DNA of 64,000 nt from Ferruginibacter sp. (lineage in GTDB: Bacteria; Bacteroidota; Bacteroidia; Chitinophagales; Chitinophagaceae), in assembly GCA_025359625.1 (NCBI GenBank), contig JANYFT010000365.1:23042-87041 (forward strand), in the 5' to 3' direction. This document shows positions 28,862 to 39,636 of this stretch, piece after piece. A program made the position numbers and the translations under genes. Below the pieces are notes generated by a model. It searched no databases, was not told the DNA's origin, and worked only from the letters and a program-made list of their open reading frames with translations. Within the stretch, counting starts at the first letter, position 1. Each line of letters starts with the position of its first letter.

Positions 28862-30778
28862 TTATTTGTTTTCTTCTTTTACAAGTACTACCCTGGCTCT
28901 GTCTGTAGTATATATCTTTGATAAAAAATCGGATAGTGCCACAGCATCTGTCGCAGGAAAGCGGCCACTGTTACGTTGTAAATTTCTTACATAAACAATT
29001 TTACCGGGGCTAACTTTTACGGTAGCGTTATAGGTGCCGAATTTTGTATCAAGTGATACATTTGCCGGAATACTTTCGGGAGTGTAACCGGCAGGCATAT
29101 TTATTTCTACCGAATCAATATCAGTATAAGCAGCAGGTAGTTTAATATCAAATTTCCTGGTGGCAGCACCTGTAATTTTTGATGAAGCTTTATTTAAAAT
29201 ATTGGGCGTAATGAATAATCTTTTGCCACTAATGGTACAAAAATTATTTGCAGTTAGTTCCAGCATTTCGTTTACTACAGGCAGTGTCCCCTTCTCATCA
29301 CTGTAATCAAATTTTGTAATATCATAAGAGGGAAGATTGAGTTGTGTTTTTAAAATCTCCCCCACTTTTTCTTTGGATATAGCCTCTAACATTCCATGCA
29401 AGTCATCCTGCTGTTGTGCCCTGTATTTTGTATTTATGACTGCGGTTAATTTTCCTTCTTCATTTACTAATGCATTAATTTTCCTGGTTTGTAGATTATC
29501 GCTTCTTTTGTAAATAGGCGTATGTACCAGGGTTCCACCATTTTCATCTACCAGTAAAGCATTCCTGTTGCTTGTAAAGCCGCTCAGGTATCCCGTGGGC
29601 AATGTTTGGCTTGTACATTCCAGCCAAATGGAATCTGTTGCTTGTGGCACGCATATAATAATATGGTTGAATTGATTTGCAGATGGAAAATCCGGCAAAA
29701 ATGAATTATTGTTTTCTCCCGCTTTAATCAATGTATAGTAAGATTTAATACCGGCTTCTTTTAATAAAGAATACATGTAATTGCTTAATGCTTTACAATC
29801 ACCATATCCCTTTGTGGCAACATAACTGGCATCAAATGTTTGCCATCCGCCAATGCCCAACTGGATGCTGATGTAATGGGTATTCTTTTGCAGGTATTCA
29901 TACAATATTTTTATTTTTTCTTTGGGCGAAGACAGGTTGTCTGTAAGCGTATGCACCTGTTGCTTAATATTGCCGGGTAACTTATCCCGTCCTGTATTAA
30001 GTGCGTAAATAAATTTACCAAAACCTTTCCAGTCTGTCATGTTACCCGTGTAGTGTTGAATTTCAAAATCGGCAGGCGCTAAAAAAACAGCCGGTGTTAT
30101 TTCATACCACTCAGGGGCATACTTTTCTTCTTCGATAGCAGGTAATTTTTCAACGGCCCATTCGTAAACCTGCGATAGCTTTACACTACTGGTTTGTGGT
30201 TCTTTATTGTAATTAAATGTTTTAAAACGAAGTTGATACGCTATCGGACATTGCACTATCAGTTTACTTTTTTCTACCGCATAATTTTCATCTGCTACAG
30301 GTAACCACCGGGGTAAATAAAATATGCCCTTAAACTCAATAGCAGTTTCATACTCTACTGTGTAGGGATAAATTTTACAATTGAAATCATGCAATTTGAA
30401 TCTGTCATCATCTGCGAGGGAAGATTCGCTTGTGCCTGATACATCCTGCACATCACTTTTTTTAAGAGACTTTATTTTTTTCCCATTTACATCATACAGG
30501 GTGCCATCAATACTTTGTATGCTGATAAGCTGATCATACTGTTCGCTAAAGCGGGCGGCATCATCACCGGCTGCATTCATAATGGTGAGGGCATATTTAT
30601 TGTATATCGTTGCCCGGCCTGCATCTTTAATGTCGATCCTTATTTCTTCCATTCTTTTTACCACATTGGCATGGGGTAACAATTCGGCAGGAATTAATTT
30701 TACATCGTAATTATTTTGGGCAAATGCACCATACAGGCAACTGGTATTGATGAGAAATAAAATAAACTGTTTACTCAT
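28862..30778 (-). CDS. DUF3857 / transglutaminase-like protein (Cys and His retained)
   Basis: ATKGYGDCKALSNYM; SANQFNHIIICV; signal peptide. Confidence 0.82.
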   Translation of the reverse strand: MSKQFILFLINTSCLYGAFAQNNYDVKLIPAELLPHANVVKRMEEIRIDIKDAGRATIYNKYALTIMNAAGDDAARFSEQYDQLISIQSIDGTLYDVNGKKIKSLKKSDVQDVSGTSESSLADDDRFKLHDFNCKIYPYTVEYETAIEFKGIFYLPRWLPVADENYAVEKSKLIVQCPIAYQLRFKTFNYNKEPQTSSVKLSQVYEWAVEKLPAIEEEKYAPEWYEITPAVFLAPADFEIQHYTGNMTDWKGFGKFIYALNTGRDKLPGNIKQQVHTLTDNLSSPKEKIKILYEYLQKNTHYISIQLGIGGWQTFDASYVATKGYGDCKALSNYMYSLLKEAGIKSYYTLIKAGENNNSFLPDFPSANQFNHIIICVPQATDSIWLECTSQTLPTGYLSGFTSNRNALLVDENGGTLVHTPIYKRSDNLQTRKINALVNEEGKLTAVINTKYRAQQQDDLHGMLEAISKEKVGEILKTQLNLPSYDITKFDYSDEKGTLPVVNEMLELTANNFCTISGKRLFITPNILNKASSKITGAATRKFDIKLPAAYTDIDSVEINMPAGYTPESIPANVSLDTKFGTYNATVKVSPGKIVYVRNLQRNSGRFPATDAVALSDFLSKIYTTDRARVVLVKEENK

Positions 30779-30780
30779 GG

Positions 30781-32805
30781 CTATTTCTTTTTAAACACAA
30801 TTTGTTCTGCATGTTTTTTAACAATATAGTCAAAAAAGTTCCTGAGGGTTTCGTAGTCTTCCGGCAAAAAAGTAGCTTTCTCCAATTTTACCCTGGTGCG
30901 TAACATGATAATATCATCAGATTTGGAAATCAGGTATTCAAAGTAACCTTCTCCATCATTAAGACTTACTTTGGCAGATTTAGGAATTTCATCTACTACA
31001 TAACCTTCAGGTATTTCAATTTGAAAATTATAGGTTTCATCCATTTGATAAGGCATTTCCACCGGGTATCTTCTTTCAGCAGCCGTAAAAAAATTATCCT
31101 TATATCCCTCTTTTAACATGGGGTTAAAATAAATAACATTGCTTTTGTCGTCTCCATCTATTGTTATGGAATGAGACATTTTCATGGGTACCTCATCATT
31201 ATTTTCTTCATCATACTTTATGTCTTCAATTGAGTATTCGCCGGTATATGATTCCTTTAATTTCTTTTCGAAAGTTTCTTTTCCCTTTTCGCTAAATTTT
31301 TGCCTTATATTACTGGATTCGTAATATCCTAAAAAGGTATTTAAGGTACCACTCCATTTGCCAGGTTTCTTTTCTTCATTAAAAAGCATCACACTTGTTA
31401 TCTTTGATTCTTTTATGCTATCTGCATAAAAGTACACAGGCTGTGGATCTTTATTAATAATTCTTGCAGGTGCATTTAAACAATATTCAGGCAATTTATT
31501 AAATCCATAATAGGGTTTTGATGCGTCTAAAAAATAACTTACACCATCAATATCGGCTTTACAAATAACATAATTAAACCGGTTTACCAATGGGTAAAAT
31601 TCATTGGTAACACCATTACCACGGGTACTTAAAATAACAGGGGTTGCTGCTATGTTCTCGTGCCTTAGCATGGTCGTTAATAACAGGTTCACATCTTCTG
31701 CATAACCACTTTTATTCCGGAAGGTTTCTTTTAAAGTTGTAGATAAATAGATGCCGTGAATACCATTGGATTTGATATTGTTTTTCACAAAAGCATATAT
31801 TTTTTTTGCTTCCTCCAGTTTGCCGGTTGTTCCCGTCCTTACCAGTTTCATATCATCATTCAACCAGGGATTATCTTTATCTAATTTTTCACCAAAGTCC
31901 TCATCTTTTAACAATGCTTCAGATAAGCTGGCCCAGGTACCTAAAATATCCCGATGTGGGGAATTCGGAAATTGCTGTCCCGACATTTGAAATTCTATCT
32001 TCGATATATGGTTATCCAAAGAAGTGGTAAATTTTTCTTCCTTTAAAGCCGACACATTTTTCATCACCCATCTGCTAAGGGTATTTGTAGATGGGATAAA
32101 ATATGTTTCTGATCTGCCACTCAGATCATCTCCCTTGCCATTTACGGAGTAAGTAGCACTTCTTTCCTTACTTGTTTTTATATCGAACGTATTGTATCCC
32201 TGGGCTAAAAAAACGTACTCGAAAAAATTAGGAAGATCCAGTTGATATTCGCTCCATACACGGGGGTAAGCACCTTGAAAACTCCATGGCTGCAGGTTGA
32301 ATAAAAAATCAGAATTGACGATGTAGGAATATTCTATTATAGAGCCTTCTTTGATTGCGGGCATGGTGAATTTCTTTACCACATGATTTTTGTCCTGCTT
32401 ATCTTTAAAGACAGCATCTTTATCCAGCTTTGTTTCCACTACAACACCGTTTTCCAGGTTGTAAGTACTTGCTTTAAGGCTCTCCAGCTTTTCTTCATCA
32501 TTAGATTTGGTCGAGATGTAAAGGGGTATCTCCACACTTGCCAGGTCAAATCCTTTTTTATTGATTATTTTAATGCGGCGCTGGTGTTTATATATCAAAC
32601 TAAACCAGCCTTTGTTGTTGCCTTCAAAAGAGCTACTTCCAATATCGGCAATTATTACTGCACCATAAGAAGTATCTAGTTTCAATTGGGCAATATTAAA
32701 ATCTTCCGGTAAAACGTGATTGAATTTAATTCCTGGCTTGTCTTGGGCATTGGAGGAACAATATAAAAAAGCAAATACAACCAGGAATACAGGGCGTTTA
32801 TTCAT
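30781..32805 (-). CDS. DUF3857 / transglutaminase-like protein, apparently lacking catalytic Cys and His
   Basis: FRNKSGYAEDVNLLLTTMLRHENI and NRFNYVICKADIDGVSYFLDAS at the corresponding positions; signal peptide. Confidence 0.78.
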   Translation of the reverse strand: MNKRPVFLVVFAFLYCSSNAQDKPGIKFNHVLPEDFNIAQLKLDTSYGAVIIADIGSSSFEGNNKGWFSLIYKHQRRIKIINKKGFDLASVEIPLYISTKSNDEEKLESLKASTYNLENGVVVETKLDKDAVFKDKQDKNHVVKKFTMPAIKEGSIIEYSYIVNSDFLFNLQPWSFQGAYPRVWSEYQLDLPNFFEYVFLAQGYNTFDIKTSKERSATYSVNGKGDDLSGRSETYFIPSTNTLSRWVMKNVSALKEEKFTTSLDNHISKIEFQMSGQQFPNSPHRDILGTWASLSEALLKDEDFGEKLDKDNPWLNDDMKLVRTGTTGKLEEAKKIYAFVKNNIKSNGIHGIYLSTTLKETFRNKSGYAEDVNLLLTTMLRHENIAATPVILSTRGNGVTNEFYPLVNRFNYVICKADIDGVSYFLDASKPYYGFNKLPEYCLNAPARIINKDPQPVYFYADSIKESKITSVMLFNEEKKPGKWSGTLNTFLGYYESSNIRQKFSEKGKETFEKKLKESYTGEYSIEDIKYDEENNDEVPMKMSHSITIDGDDKSNVIYFNPMLKEGYKDNFFTAAERRYPVEMPYQMDETYNFQIEIPEGYVVDEIPKSAKVSLNDGEGYFEYLISKSDDIIMLRTRVKLEKATFLPEDYETLRNFFDYIVKKHAEQIVFKKK

Positions 32806-33007
32806 ATACCAGCAGGGGGTTAAGGTTTAGGAATTAAATATAACAATAAATTTTAAATACAATCAGGTAACGATTTATGCTGCAAATTATTTGATAAGCC
32901 TTAAACTGCAATATGCCTAAAGGAGAAGTTGCGAAGGTTATAAATAATAATAGCTACCCATTTTTAAAGGATAGCTATCATAAGAAATGTGGTATGATTG
33001 ATTTTAT

Positions 33008-34348
33008 TTATTGCATCTTAAAAGTTTCCATAAACTTGGTAGTAAAATTTCCTTGTCTAAAATCTTCGTTCTTCATCAATTGTAAATGGAAGGGAATGGT
33101 TGTTTTTACGCCCTCAATAACATATTCGCTTAAAGCACGGTGCATAGTATCTATGGCTTCTTCCCTGGTTTGTGCCACGGTTATTAATTTACCAATCATA
33201 CTATCATAATAAGGAGGGATAACATAACCTGCGTACACATGGCTATCAACTCTAACACCATGACCCCCTGGTGTGTGCAATACGGTTATTTTACCAGGGC
33301 TGGGGCGGAAGTCGTTGTACGGGTCTTCGGCATTGATACGGCATTCAATAGCATGCATCTGAGGATAATAATTCTGACCGCTTACCTTGTGGCCGGCGGC
33401 TATTTTTATTTGTTCTTTTATTAAATCGTAATTCACTACTTCTTCAGTTACACAATGCTCTACCTGTATACGGGTGTTCATTTCCATAAAATAAAAATTG
33501 CGGTGCTTGTCTACCAAAAACTCAATGGTACCAACGCTTTCATAACTAATTGCGCTGGCGGCTTTAATAGCAGCATTGCCCATTTCTTCCCGTAATTCCG
33601 GCGTCATAAAAGGTGAGGGTGACTCTTCTACCAACTTTTGATGACGACGTTGGATAGAACAATCCCTTTCACTTAAATGGCACACATTACCAAACTGATC
33701 GCCTGCAATTTGTATTTCAATATGGCGGGGTTCTTCTACAAATTTTTCCATGTAGATACCATCATTTTTGAATGATGCTGCCGCTTCTGTTTTAGCATTG
33801 TCAAAAGCTTTTTCCATTTCACTTTCCTGCCACACTACCCGCATTCCTTTACCTCCGCCACCAGCTGTTGCTTTTAATATTACCGGATAACCAACTTCAT
33901 TTTTAGCAAGGCCTATTGCCTGCTCTACACTTTCAAGCAAACCACCACTGCCAGGTACAACCGGTACACCTGCTTTTATCATTGTTTCTTTGGCGGTTAT
34001 TTTGTCCCCCATGGCATTGATCATGTCGGGGGTTGGTCCAATAAATTTTACGCCATGATCAGTACATATCTGCGCAAATTTTGCATTCTCTGCTAAAAAA
34101 CCATAGCCGGGATGTATGGCGTCTGAGTTGGTGATTTCTGCAGCTGCCATAATGTGGTGAATGTTCAGGTAAGAATCCATACTGCTGGGCTTACCGATAC
34201 ACACTGCTTCATCTGCAAACTTTACATGCAGGCTATCTTTATCTGCGGTAGAATAAACGGCCACGGTTTTAATGCCCATCTCTTTACAGGTGCGTATAAT
34301 CCGTAAGGCAATTTCGCCACGATTGGCAATCAATATTTTTTTGAACAT
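33008..34348 (-). CDS. accC: Acetyl-CoA carboxylase, biotin carboxylase subunit
   Basis: [66 protein letters not shown]. Confidence 0.96.
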   Translation of the reverse strand: MFKKILIANRGEIALRIIRTCKEMGIKTVAVYSTADKDSLHVKFADEAVCIGKPSSMDSYLNIHHIMAAAEITNSDAIHPGYGFLAENAKFAQICTDHGVKFIGPTPDMINAMGDKITAKETMIKAGVPVVPGSGGLLESVEQAIGLAKNEVGYPVILKATAGGGGKGMRVVWQESEMEKAFDNAKTEAAASFKNDGIYMEKFVEEPRHIEIQIAGDQFGNVCHLSERDCSIQRRHQKLVEESPSPFMTPELREEMGNAAIKAASAISYESVGTIEFLVDKHRNFYFMEMNTRIQVEHCVTEEVVNYDLIKEQIKIAAGHKVSGQNYYPQMHAIECRINAEDPYNDFRPSPGKITVLHTPGGHGVRVDSHVYAGYVIPPYYDSMIGKLITVAQTREEAIDTMHRALSEYVIEGVKTTIPFHLQLMKNEDFRQGNFTTKFMETFKMQ

Positions 34349-34358
34349 GGTGGTAATA

Positions 34359-34406
34359 AATTTGAAAATGACTTAATTTGAAAATGGCTCAATTTGAAGA
34401 TAATTC
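34359..34406. repeat. 16-bp tandem repeat (aatttgaaaatgrcty) about x3
   Basis: aatttgaaaatgactt / aatttgaaaatggctc / aatttgaagataattc. Confidence 0.75.
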
Positions 34407-34434
34407 TATTTCAAAATAGCTCATACTCAAAACA

Positions 34435-34818
34435 TCAGGAATTTAATAAATAACTAAACGGTGATTTCTTTTTAGAAGTAGACAATATTTTATCTAATAC
34501 TTTATTTACCTCTTCTAATTTAGCCTGAGCTAAAACACACTCAGGATAATTGGTTGAATATTGGCAGAGCCACAACCAGTATTGTGATTCCTCTGCTTCT
34601 TTTGCAGCAATTTTCATTTTATGAATAAAATCTGCTTTGCTTTCTGCGTTCTGTGCTTCCATTGCAGTTGCGCCAATAGAAGTGCCAGACCTAAGAAGTT
34701 GTCTTGCTAAAATATATTTTTTATTGCTTTCCAATTTTTCACAATACTCAATAATCATTAATGAAAAATCAAAAGATAATTTTAAAATAGGGTTGCTATC
34801 AAATAATTCTTTTTTCAT
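34435..34818 (-). CDS. Four helix bundle protein (23S rRNA intervening-sequence/S23 family)
   Basis: ILARQLLRSGTSIGATAMEAQNAESKADFIHKMKIAAKEAEESQYWLWL. Confidence 0.88.
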   Translation of the reverse strand: MKKELFDSNPILKLSFDFSLMIIEYCEKLESNKKYILARQLLRSGTSIGATAMEAQNAESKADFIHKMKIAAKEAEESQYWLWLCQYSTNYPECVLAQAKLEEVNKVLDKILSTSKKKSPFSYLLNS

Positions 34819-34858
34819 TTTTAAATTTTATTGAAAACTAGTTCACCAGAATTTGCTT

Positions 34859-34906
34859 TTTGTAGCTACCCGAAATTTGCAATTTGTAGCTACCCGAAAT
34901 TTGCAA
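34859..34906. repeat. Perfect 24-bp tandem duplication
   Basis: (tttgtagctacccgaaatttgcaa) x2. Confidence 0.9.
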
Positions 34907-34931
34907 ATTGAGGAATTGGCTAATTTTCACA

Positions 34932-35420
34932 TCAATTTGGCTCTACCAAAAACAATGGCTGATCGTATTCAACAGGGCTTGAGTCCTGCACCAATATTTT
35001 TACAACTTTACCACTCACTTCACTTTCAATTTCGTTGAAGAGTTTCATGGCTTCAATAATGCATACCACTTTGCCTACCGTTACTTCGTCACCCACATTA
35101 ATAAAGAGGGGTTTATCCGGGCCAGACTGGCGGTAAAATGTACCGATCATGGGGCTTTTTATAGTGATGTAATTATCTGTTTTGGAAATTTCTGCTGCTG
35201 GTGGCAAAGCTACCGGTACTGGTGGTGGCGAAACAGAAGGAGTTTGTAGTTGTGGTGCGTTGGTATAAATTTGGCCTGACTGGCCCCCTGCGATGATATG
35301 CTGAACAGGGTCTTTTTTTTGTTTAACTGTTATTTTAACGCCTTCTTCTTCTATTGTAATTTCACCAATGTTGGTTTTGTTGATGAGCTTTACCAGCTCC
35401 TGAATTTGCTTGATATCCAT
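34932..35420 (-). CDS. accB: Acetyl-CoA carboxylase biotin carboxyl carrier protein
   Basis: SPMIGTFYRQSGPDKPLFINVGDEV...VCIIEAMKLFNEIESE. Confidence 0.95.
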   Translation of the reverse strand: MDIKQIQELVKLINKTNIGEITIEEEGVKITVKQKKDPVQHIIAGGQSGQIYTNAPQLQTPSVSPPPVPVALPPAAEISKTDNYITIKSPMIGTFYRQSGPDKPLFINVGDEVTVGKVVCIIEAMKLFNEIESEVSGKVVKILVQDSSPVEYDQPLFLVEPN

Positions 35421-35587
35421 ATTGAAAGGTTAATGGTTTTTTATTAGAAACGGGCGGCTAAGGTAGGTAATGATTTATTAATAAAGCCGATTTTGAAAAT
35501 TTAAAAAAATAAGAAAATCATTAAAAAGAGATCAAAAAAGAGTAAAAAGCGCAAAAAAATGGCAAATATGTCCCGCTTTTAAGAAAT

Positions 35588-35623
35588 AAAAAAGGACTGA
35601 TTTTTAAAATCAATCCTTTTTTT
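35588..35623 (-). terminator. Hairpin AAAAAGGACTGAT...ATCAATCCTTTTTTT downstream of efp
   Basis: Inverted repeat with terminal T-run. Confidence 0.6.
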
Positions 35624-35639
35624 ATACAAATTTAATTTA

Positions 35640-36209
35640 TTATTGTTCCTTTACCCTTTCAACATAATCTCCGGTTTTTGTGTTTACCCTGATCAATTCT
35701 CCCTCATTTACAAACAACGGTACGTTTACAGTAGCCCCTGTTTCAACGGTGGCAGGTTTTAGTGTTTTAGTGGCTGTATCGCCCCTCATGCCCGGCTCGC
35801 TATAGGTTACAAGCAACACAATTTTATCTGGTAATTCAACACCCATTGGCATATCTGTATCACCATTGATCAATACAGAAACTTCCTGTCCATCCTTTAA
35901 AAACCTGGGTGCATCCACCATTGATTCCGGTACCGTAATTTGTTCAAAAGTCTCTACGTCCATAAAACTATAACCGGTATCATCTTTATATAAGTATTGG
36001 TAGGCTTTCTTTTCAACACGTACCGGAAAAATAACTTCGCCGCTATTCCAGGTAAGTTCAATGGTGCGGCTGTTATCAACACCTTTTAATTTTGCCCATA
36101 CTTTTGCGGCAGCACGGGCTGTTTTATTTTGCCCAAATTCTATTACGGTGTACAAACTTCCATCTACTTTAATGATGAGGCCTGAGCGCATATCTGCTGT
36201 TGTTGCCAT
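35640..36209 (-). CDS. efp: Translation elongation factor P
   Basis: MATTADMRSGLIIKVDGSLYTVIEFGQNKTARAAAKVWAKLK; C-term GELIRVNTKTGDYVERVKEQ. Confidence 0.95.
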   Translation of the reverse strand: MATTADMRSGLIIKVDGSLYTVIEFGQNKTARAAAKVWAKLKGVDNSRTIELTWNSGEVIFPVRVEKKAYQYLYKDDTGYSFMDVETFEQITVPESMVDAPRFLKDGQEVSVLINGDTDMPMGVELPDKIVLLVTYSEPGMRGDTATKTLKPATVETGATVNVPLFVNEGELIRVNTKTGDYVERVKEQ

Positions 36210-36420
36210 GTTGTTTTATTTATTTACTTGTTAATTTTTTATTGCACCTCCCCTCAATAGCTTTTAAGTGGGTTGCAAAAGTAGCAATAGTAATGGTAAA
36301 ACTAAAATTTAAAGCAACAGCATGCAGTTTACTCCTTTTTAAAAGGTTTAAACTTTATGGAGACACATTCTCCTTAACAGTTGCTTTGCATTTTTAAAAT
36401 TATCTTCACCAAAAATTAAC

Positions 36421-36918
36421 TTGAAAAAATTGTCACTACTAATTGCATTTGTTGTCGGCACAATAATAGTTCAGGCACAAAAAGATTCATCGGCTAAAAA
36501 TCTTTCAAAGTTTGAAAATATTCCTTCATTCAACATGTACACGGTTCCTGACAGCGCCCATTTTTCAAACAAAAACCTTAAGGCAAACAAGCCTTTTATC
36601 ATTATGTTTTTTAGCCCTGATTGTGAGCATTGCCAAAAAGAAACCAAGGAATTGCTGGCCTATAAAAATGAATTAAAAGATATACAAATTTTAATGGCTT
36701 CCCCTAGCAGTTATGGCATGGTGAAACAATTTTACGAAGACTACAATTTATCTACTATGCCTAATATTAAACTTGGTAACGATGTTAACTATGCTTTAGG
36801 CAGTCTCTTTCAATTAAGAACATTCCCTTCAATGTTTGTTTACGACCATACAGGAAAATTAGCCAAAGCTTTTGTAGGTAATATTGGCGTACCAACTATT
36901 TTAGAAGCCGTGAAATAA
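36421..36918 (+). CDS. Thioredoxin-like secreted protein with CEHC motif
   Basis: Signal peptide; IMFFSPDCEHCQKETKELL; cis-Pro region LRTFPSMFVYDHTGKLAK. Confidence 0.82.
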   Translation: MKKLSLLIAFVVGTIIVQAQKDSSAKNLSKFENIPSFNMYTVPDSAHFSNKNLKANKPFIIMFFSPDCEHCQKETKELLAYKNELKDIQILMASPSSYGMVKQFYEDYNLSTMPNIKLGNDVNYALGSLFQLRTFPSMFVYDHTGKLAKAFVGNIGVPTILEAVK

Positions 36919-36954
36919 TTTCCGCTTCACTCATTACACAATAGTGTAATCAGC

Positions 36955-36962
36955 TACCTTTG
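36955..36962 (+). promoter_or_regulatory. Bacteroidota-type -7 element TACCTTTG upstream of mdh
   Basis: TAnnTTTG match 40 bp upstream of ATG 37002. Confidence 0.45.
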
Positions 36963-37001
36963 CAGCGCAAATTATTTTTTCTACTTATAAATATATTTAT
37001 T

Positions 37002-37931
37002 ATGAAAGTTACCGTTGTTGGTGCAGGAGCTGTAGGCGCAACCTGTGCAGATAATATTGCCCGTTTAGCATTGTGCGAAGAACTGGTATTGCTGGATATT
37101 AAAGAAGGCATTGCAGAAGGAAAAGCCATTGACATGATGCAAACCTCTACCCTGCTTGGTTTTGACACCAAGATTATTGGAAGCACCAATGACTACAGCA
37201 AAACAGCCAACAGCGATATTGCGGTAATTACATCAGGCCTGCCCCGTAAACCGGGAATGACAAGAGAAGAGTTGATTGGCATAAATGCAGGCATCGTAAA
37301 AGGTGTTGCCGAAAACATTTTAAAATATTCTCCCGGGGCTATCATCATTATCATCAGTAACCCGATGGACACCATGACTTACCTGGCATTAAAATCTACT
37401 GGCTTACCAAAAAACAGGATCATTGGTATGGGTGGCACTTTGGATAGTGCCCGTTTTAAATATTATTTATCAACAGCTATGGGATGTTCACCAAATGATC
37501 TGCAAGGTTTTGTTGCAGGCGGCCATGGCGATACCACCATGATTCCATTAACAAGGCTGGCTACTTACCAGGGTACACCGGTAAGCAATTATTTAGATGA
37601 GGCAACCTTGAAAAAAGTAGCTGCAGATACTATGGTTGGTGGCGCTACATTAACCGGTTTGTTAGGTACATCTGCCTGGTATGCACCCGGCGCTGCTTGT
37701 GCTGCAATGGTAAAATCTATTGTGAAAGATGAGAAAAAAATATTTACCTGCTGTGTAAGCCTTGATGGTGAATATGGCCAAAAAGATATTTGCATTGGTG
37801 TTCCGGTAACCCTTGGCAAAAAGGGTTGGGAAAAAATTGTTGATTACAAACTTAATGAAGAAGAACAGGCTGCCTTTAATAAAAGTGCAGAAGCTGTAAG
37901 GAGTATGAACAGCGTGTTGAGTACATTGTAA
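37002..37931 (+). CDS. mdh: Malate dehydrogenase
   Basis: MKVTVVGAGAVGATCADNIA; ITSGLPRKPGMTREELIGINA; ISNPMDTMTYLA; GGHGDTTMIPL. Confidence 0.95.
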   Translation: MKVTVVGAGAVGATCADNIARLALCEELVLLDIKEGIAEGKAIDMMQTSTLLGFDTKIIGSTNDYSKTANSDIAVITSGLPRKPGMTREELIGINAGIVKGVAENILKYSPGAIIIIISNPMDTMTYLALKSTGLPKNRIIGMGGTLDSARFKYYLSTAMGCSPNDLQGFVAGGHGDTTMIPLTRLATYQGTPVSNYLDEATLKKVAADTMVGGATLTGLLGTSAWYAPGAACAAMVKSIVKDEKKIFTCCVSLDGEYGQKDICIGVPVTLGKKGWEKIVDYKLNEEEQAAFNKSAEAVRSMNSVLSTL

Positions 37932-37953
37932 ATTTGAGCATTAAAAAGATATT

Positions 37954-37984
37954 AAAAAACCTCCGCATTTTTGGAGGTTTTTTA
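37954..37984 (+). terminator. Terminator AAAAAACCTCCgcatttttGGAGGTTTTTT
   Basis: Perfect hairpin plus T-run after mdh. Confidence 0.88.
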
Positions 37985-38147
37985 TTGCAATCACTTAAAT
38001 ATTTTTTTGCAAATAGTATTGTCCGGGCTAAGAAGCAATAAGGTTCTTCATTGGCAGCCTATCCGCCCCGGGATCGCACATTTGTACATTTATTTCTGTG
38101 GAACTTCAGCTTCCAATTGAGGTAACTCTTAGGAAATTATCCATTAA

Positions 38148-39038
38148 TTAATTAACCCCATCAGTCACCATTTCTTTATTGATTTTTAACACCAATCCCT
38201 GCAATACTTTACCAGGACCAACTTCTGTAAAATGAGTAGTACCATCCGCAATCATGGCTTGCACACTTTGTGTCCACCTCACTGCACCGGTTAACTGATC
38301 TATTAAATTTCTTTTTATTTCAGTTGCATCGGTTACACCTTTTGCAACTATATTTTGGTACACCGGACACAAAGGAATATTAAAGGTTGTTGCTTCAATT
38401 GCAGCAGCCAACTCTTCTTTTGCAGGTAACATTAAAGGTGAATGGAATGCCCCACCAACTGGTAAAACCAATGCCCTTTTAGCACCGGCCGCTTTCATTT
38501 TTTCGCAGGCAATTTCAATACCTTTTATAGAACCACTTATCACCAGTTGCCCCGGGCAATTGTAATTTGCCGGCACAACAATTTCGCCTGTTTCATTTTG
38601 TACGGCAGCACATACTTCTTCAACTTTATCATCTGCCAGAGCCAACACTGCAGCCATTGTAGATGGATTTAATTCACAGGCTTTCTGCATGGCTTTTGCC
38701 CTGATGGAAACTAATTTAAAGGCATCTTCAAAACTTAATGTACCATTGGCAACCAGCGCAGAAAATTCGCCCAACGAATGGCCTGCAACCATATCCGGTT
38801 TTGTATCAGCCAACATTTTAAACGCAATAACAGCGTGTAAAAAAACGGCAGGTTGTGTTACATTGGTTTGCTTCAGGTCTTCATCTGTACCGGTAAACAT
38901 GATATCAGAAATTCGAAAACCTGCTATATCATTTGCCTGTTCAAATAATTCCTTTGCCAGCGGATTGGTATCATACAAAATTTTACCCATCCCGCTAAAC
39001 TGACTTCCCTGACCGGGGAATATGTATGCATGTGCCAT
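38148..39038 (-). CDS. fabD: Malonyl-CoA:ACP transacylase
   Basis: AYIFPGQGSQFSGMGK; VAGHSLGEFSALVA; GAFHSPLM. Confidence 0.95.
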   Translation of the reverse strand: MAHAYIFPGQGSQFSGMGKILYDTNPLAKELFEQANDIAGFRISDIMFTGTDEDLKQTNVTQPAVFLHAVIAFKMLADTKPDMVAGHSLGEFSALVANGTLSFEDAFKLVSIRAKAMQKACELNPSTMAAVLALADDKVEEVCAAVQNETGEIVVPANYNCPGQLVISGSIKGIEIACEKMKAAGAKRALVLPVGGAFHSPLMLPAKEELAAAIEATTFNIPLCPVYQNIVAKGVTDATEIKRNLIDQLTGAVRWTQSVQAMIADGTTHFTEVGPGKVLQGLVLKINKEMVTDGVN

Positions 39039-39072
39039 AAAAACAAGTTTAATTCAAAAATAAATTTTAAAT

Positions 39073-39636
39073 TTGAACAACGAAATTATTATGGAACTAT
39101 CAGACCAAATATTTAAGCCAGAGCGATATACTTACCAAGATTACTTGCTATGGAAGGGCGATTGGGAATTGGTGAATGGTTATCCATACGCAATGGCGCC
39201 ATCTCCCAACAGAACTCATCAATGGTTTTCAAAGAAATTCACAATGCAGGTAAGTAAAGAAATTGACAAAGCTTCTTTAAAATGCAATTGTGAAGCATAT
39301 TATGAACTTGACTGGGTCATTGATGAAAACTCAGTAGTAAGACCTGATTGTATGATAGTTTGTGGCAATTTTACGGAAGACTTTTTAAGGTTTGCACCTG
39401 CACTTATTGTGGAGATTTCTTCAAGAAAAACCAAACTAAGGGATAGAAATACAAAGTATAATTTATACGAATTACAAGGAGTTATATATTACGTGATAGC
39501 CGATACAGAAAAAAGATCAGTTGAAATTTTTGAATTATTTAATGGAAAATATATACCAAAAAGTGATACACAATTTCAACTTATGCCTGAATGTGTCATT
39601 GATTTTGACATATCCGGCATTTGGCAATTAATGTAG
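39073..39636 (+). CDS. Uma2 family (DUF820) PD-(D/E)XK endonuclease-like protein
   Basis: [65 protein letters not shown]. Confidence 0.87.
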   Translation: MNNEIIMELSDQIFKPERYTYQDYLLWKGDWELVNGYPYAMAPSPNRTHQWFSKKFTMQVSKEIDKASLKCNCEAYYELDWVIDENSVVRPDCMIVCGNFTEDFLRFAPALIVEISSRKTKLRDRNTKYNLYELQGVIYYVIADTEKRSVEIFELFNGKYIPKSDTQFQLMPECVIDFDISGIWQLM

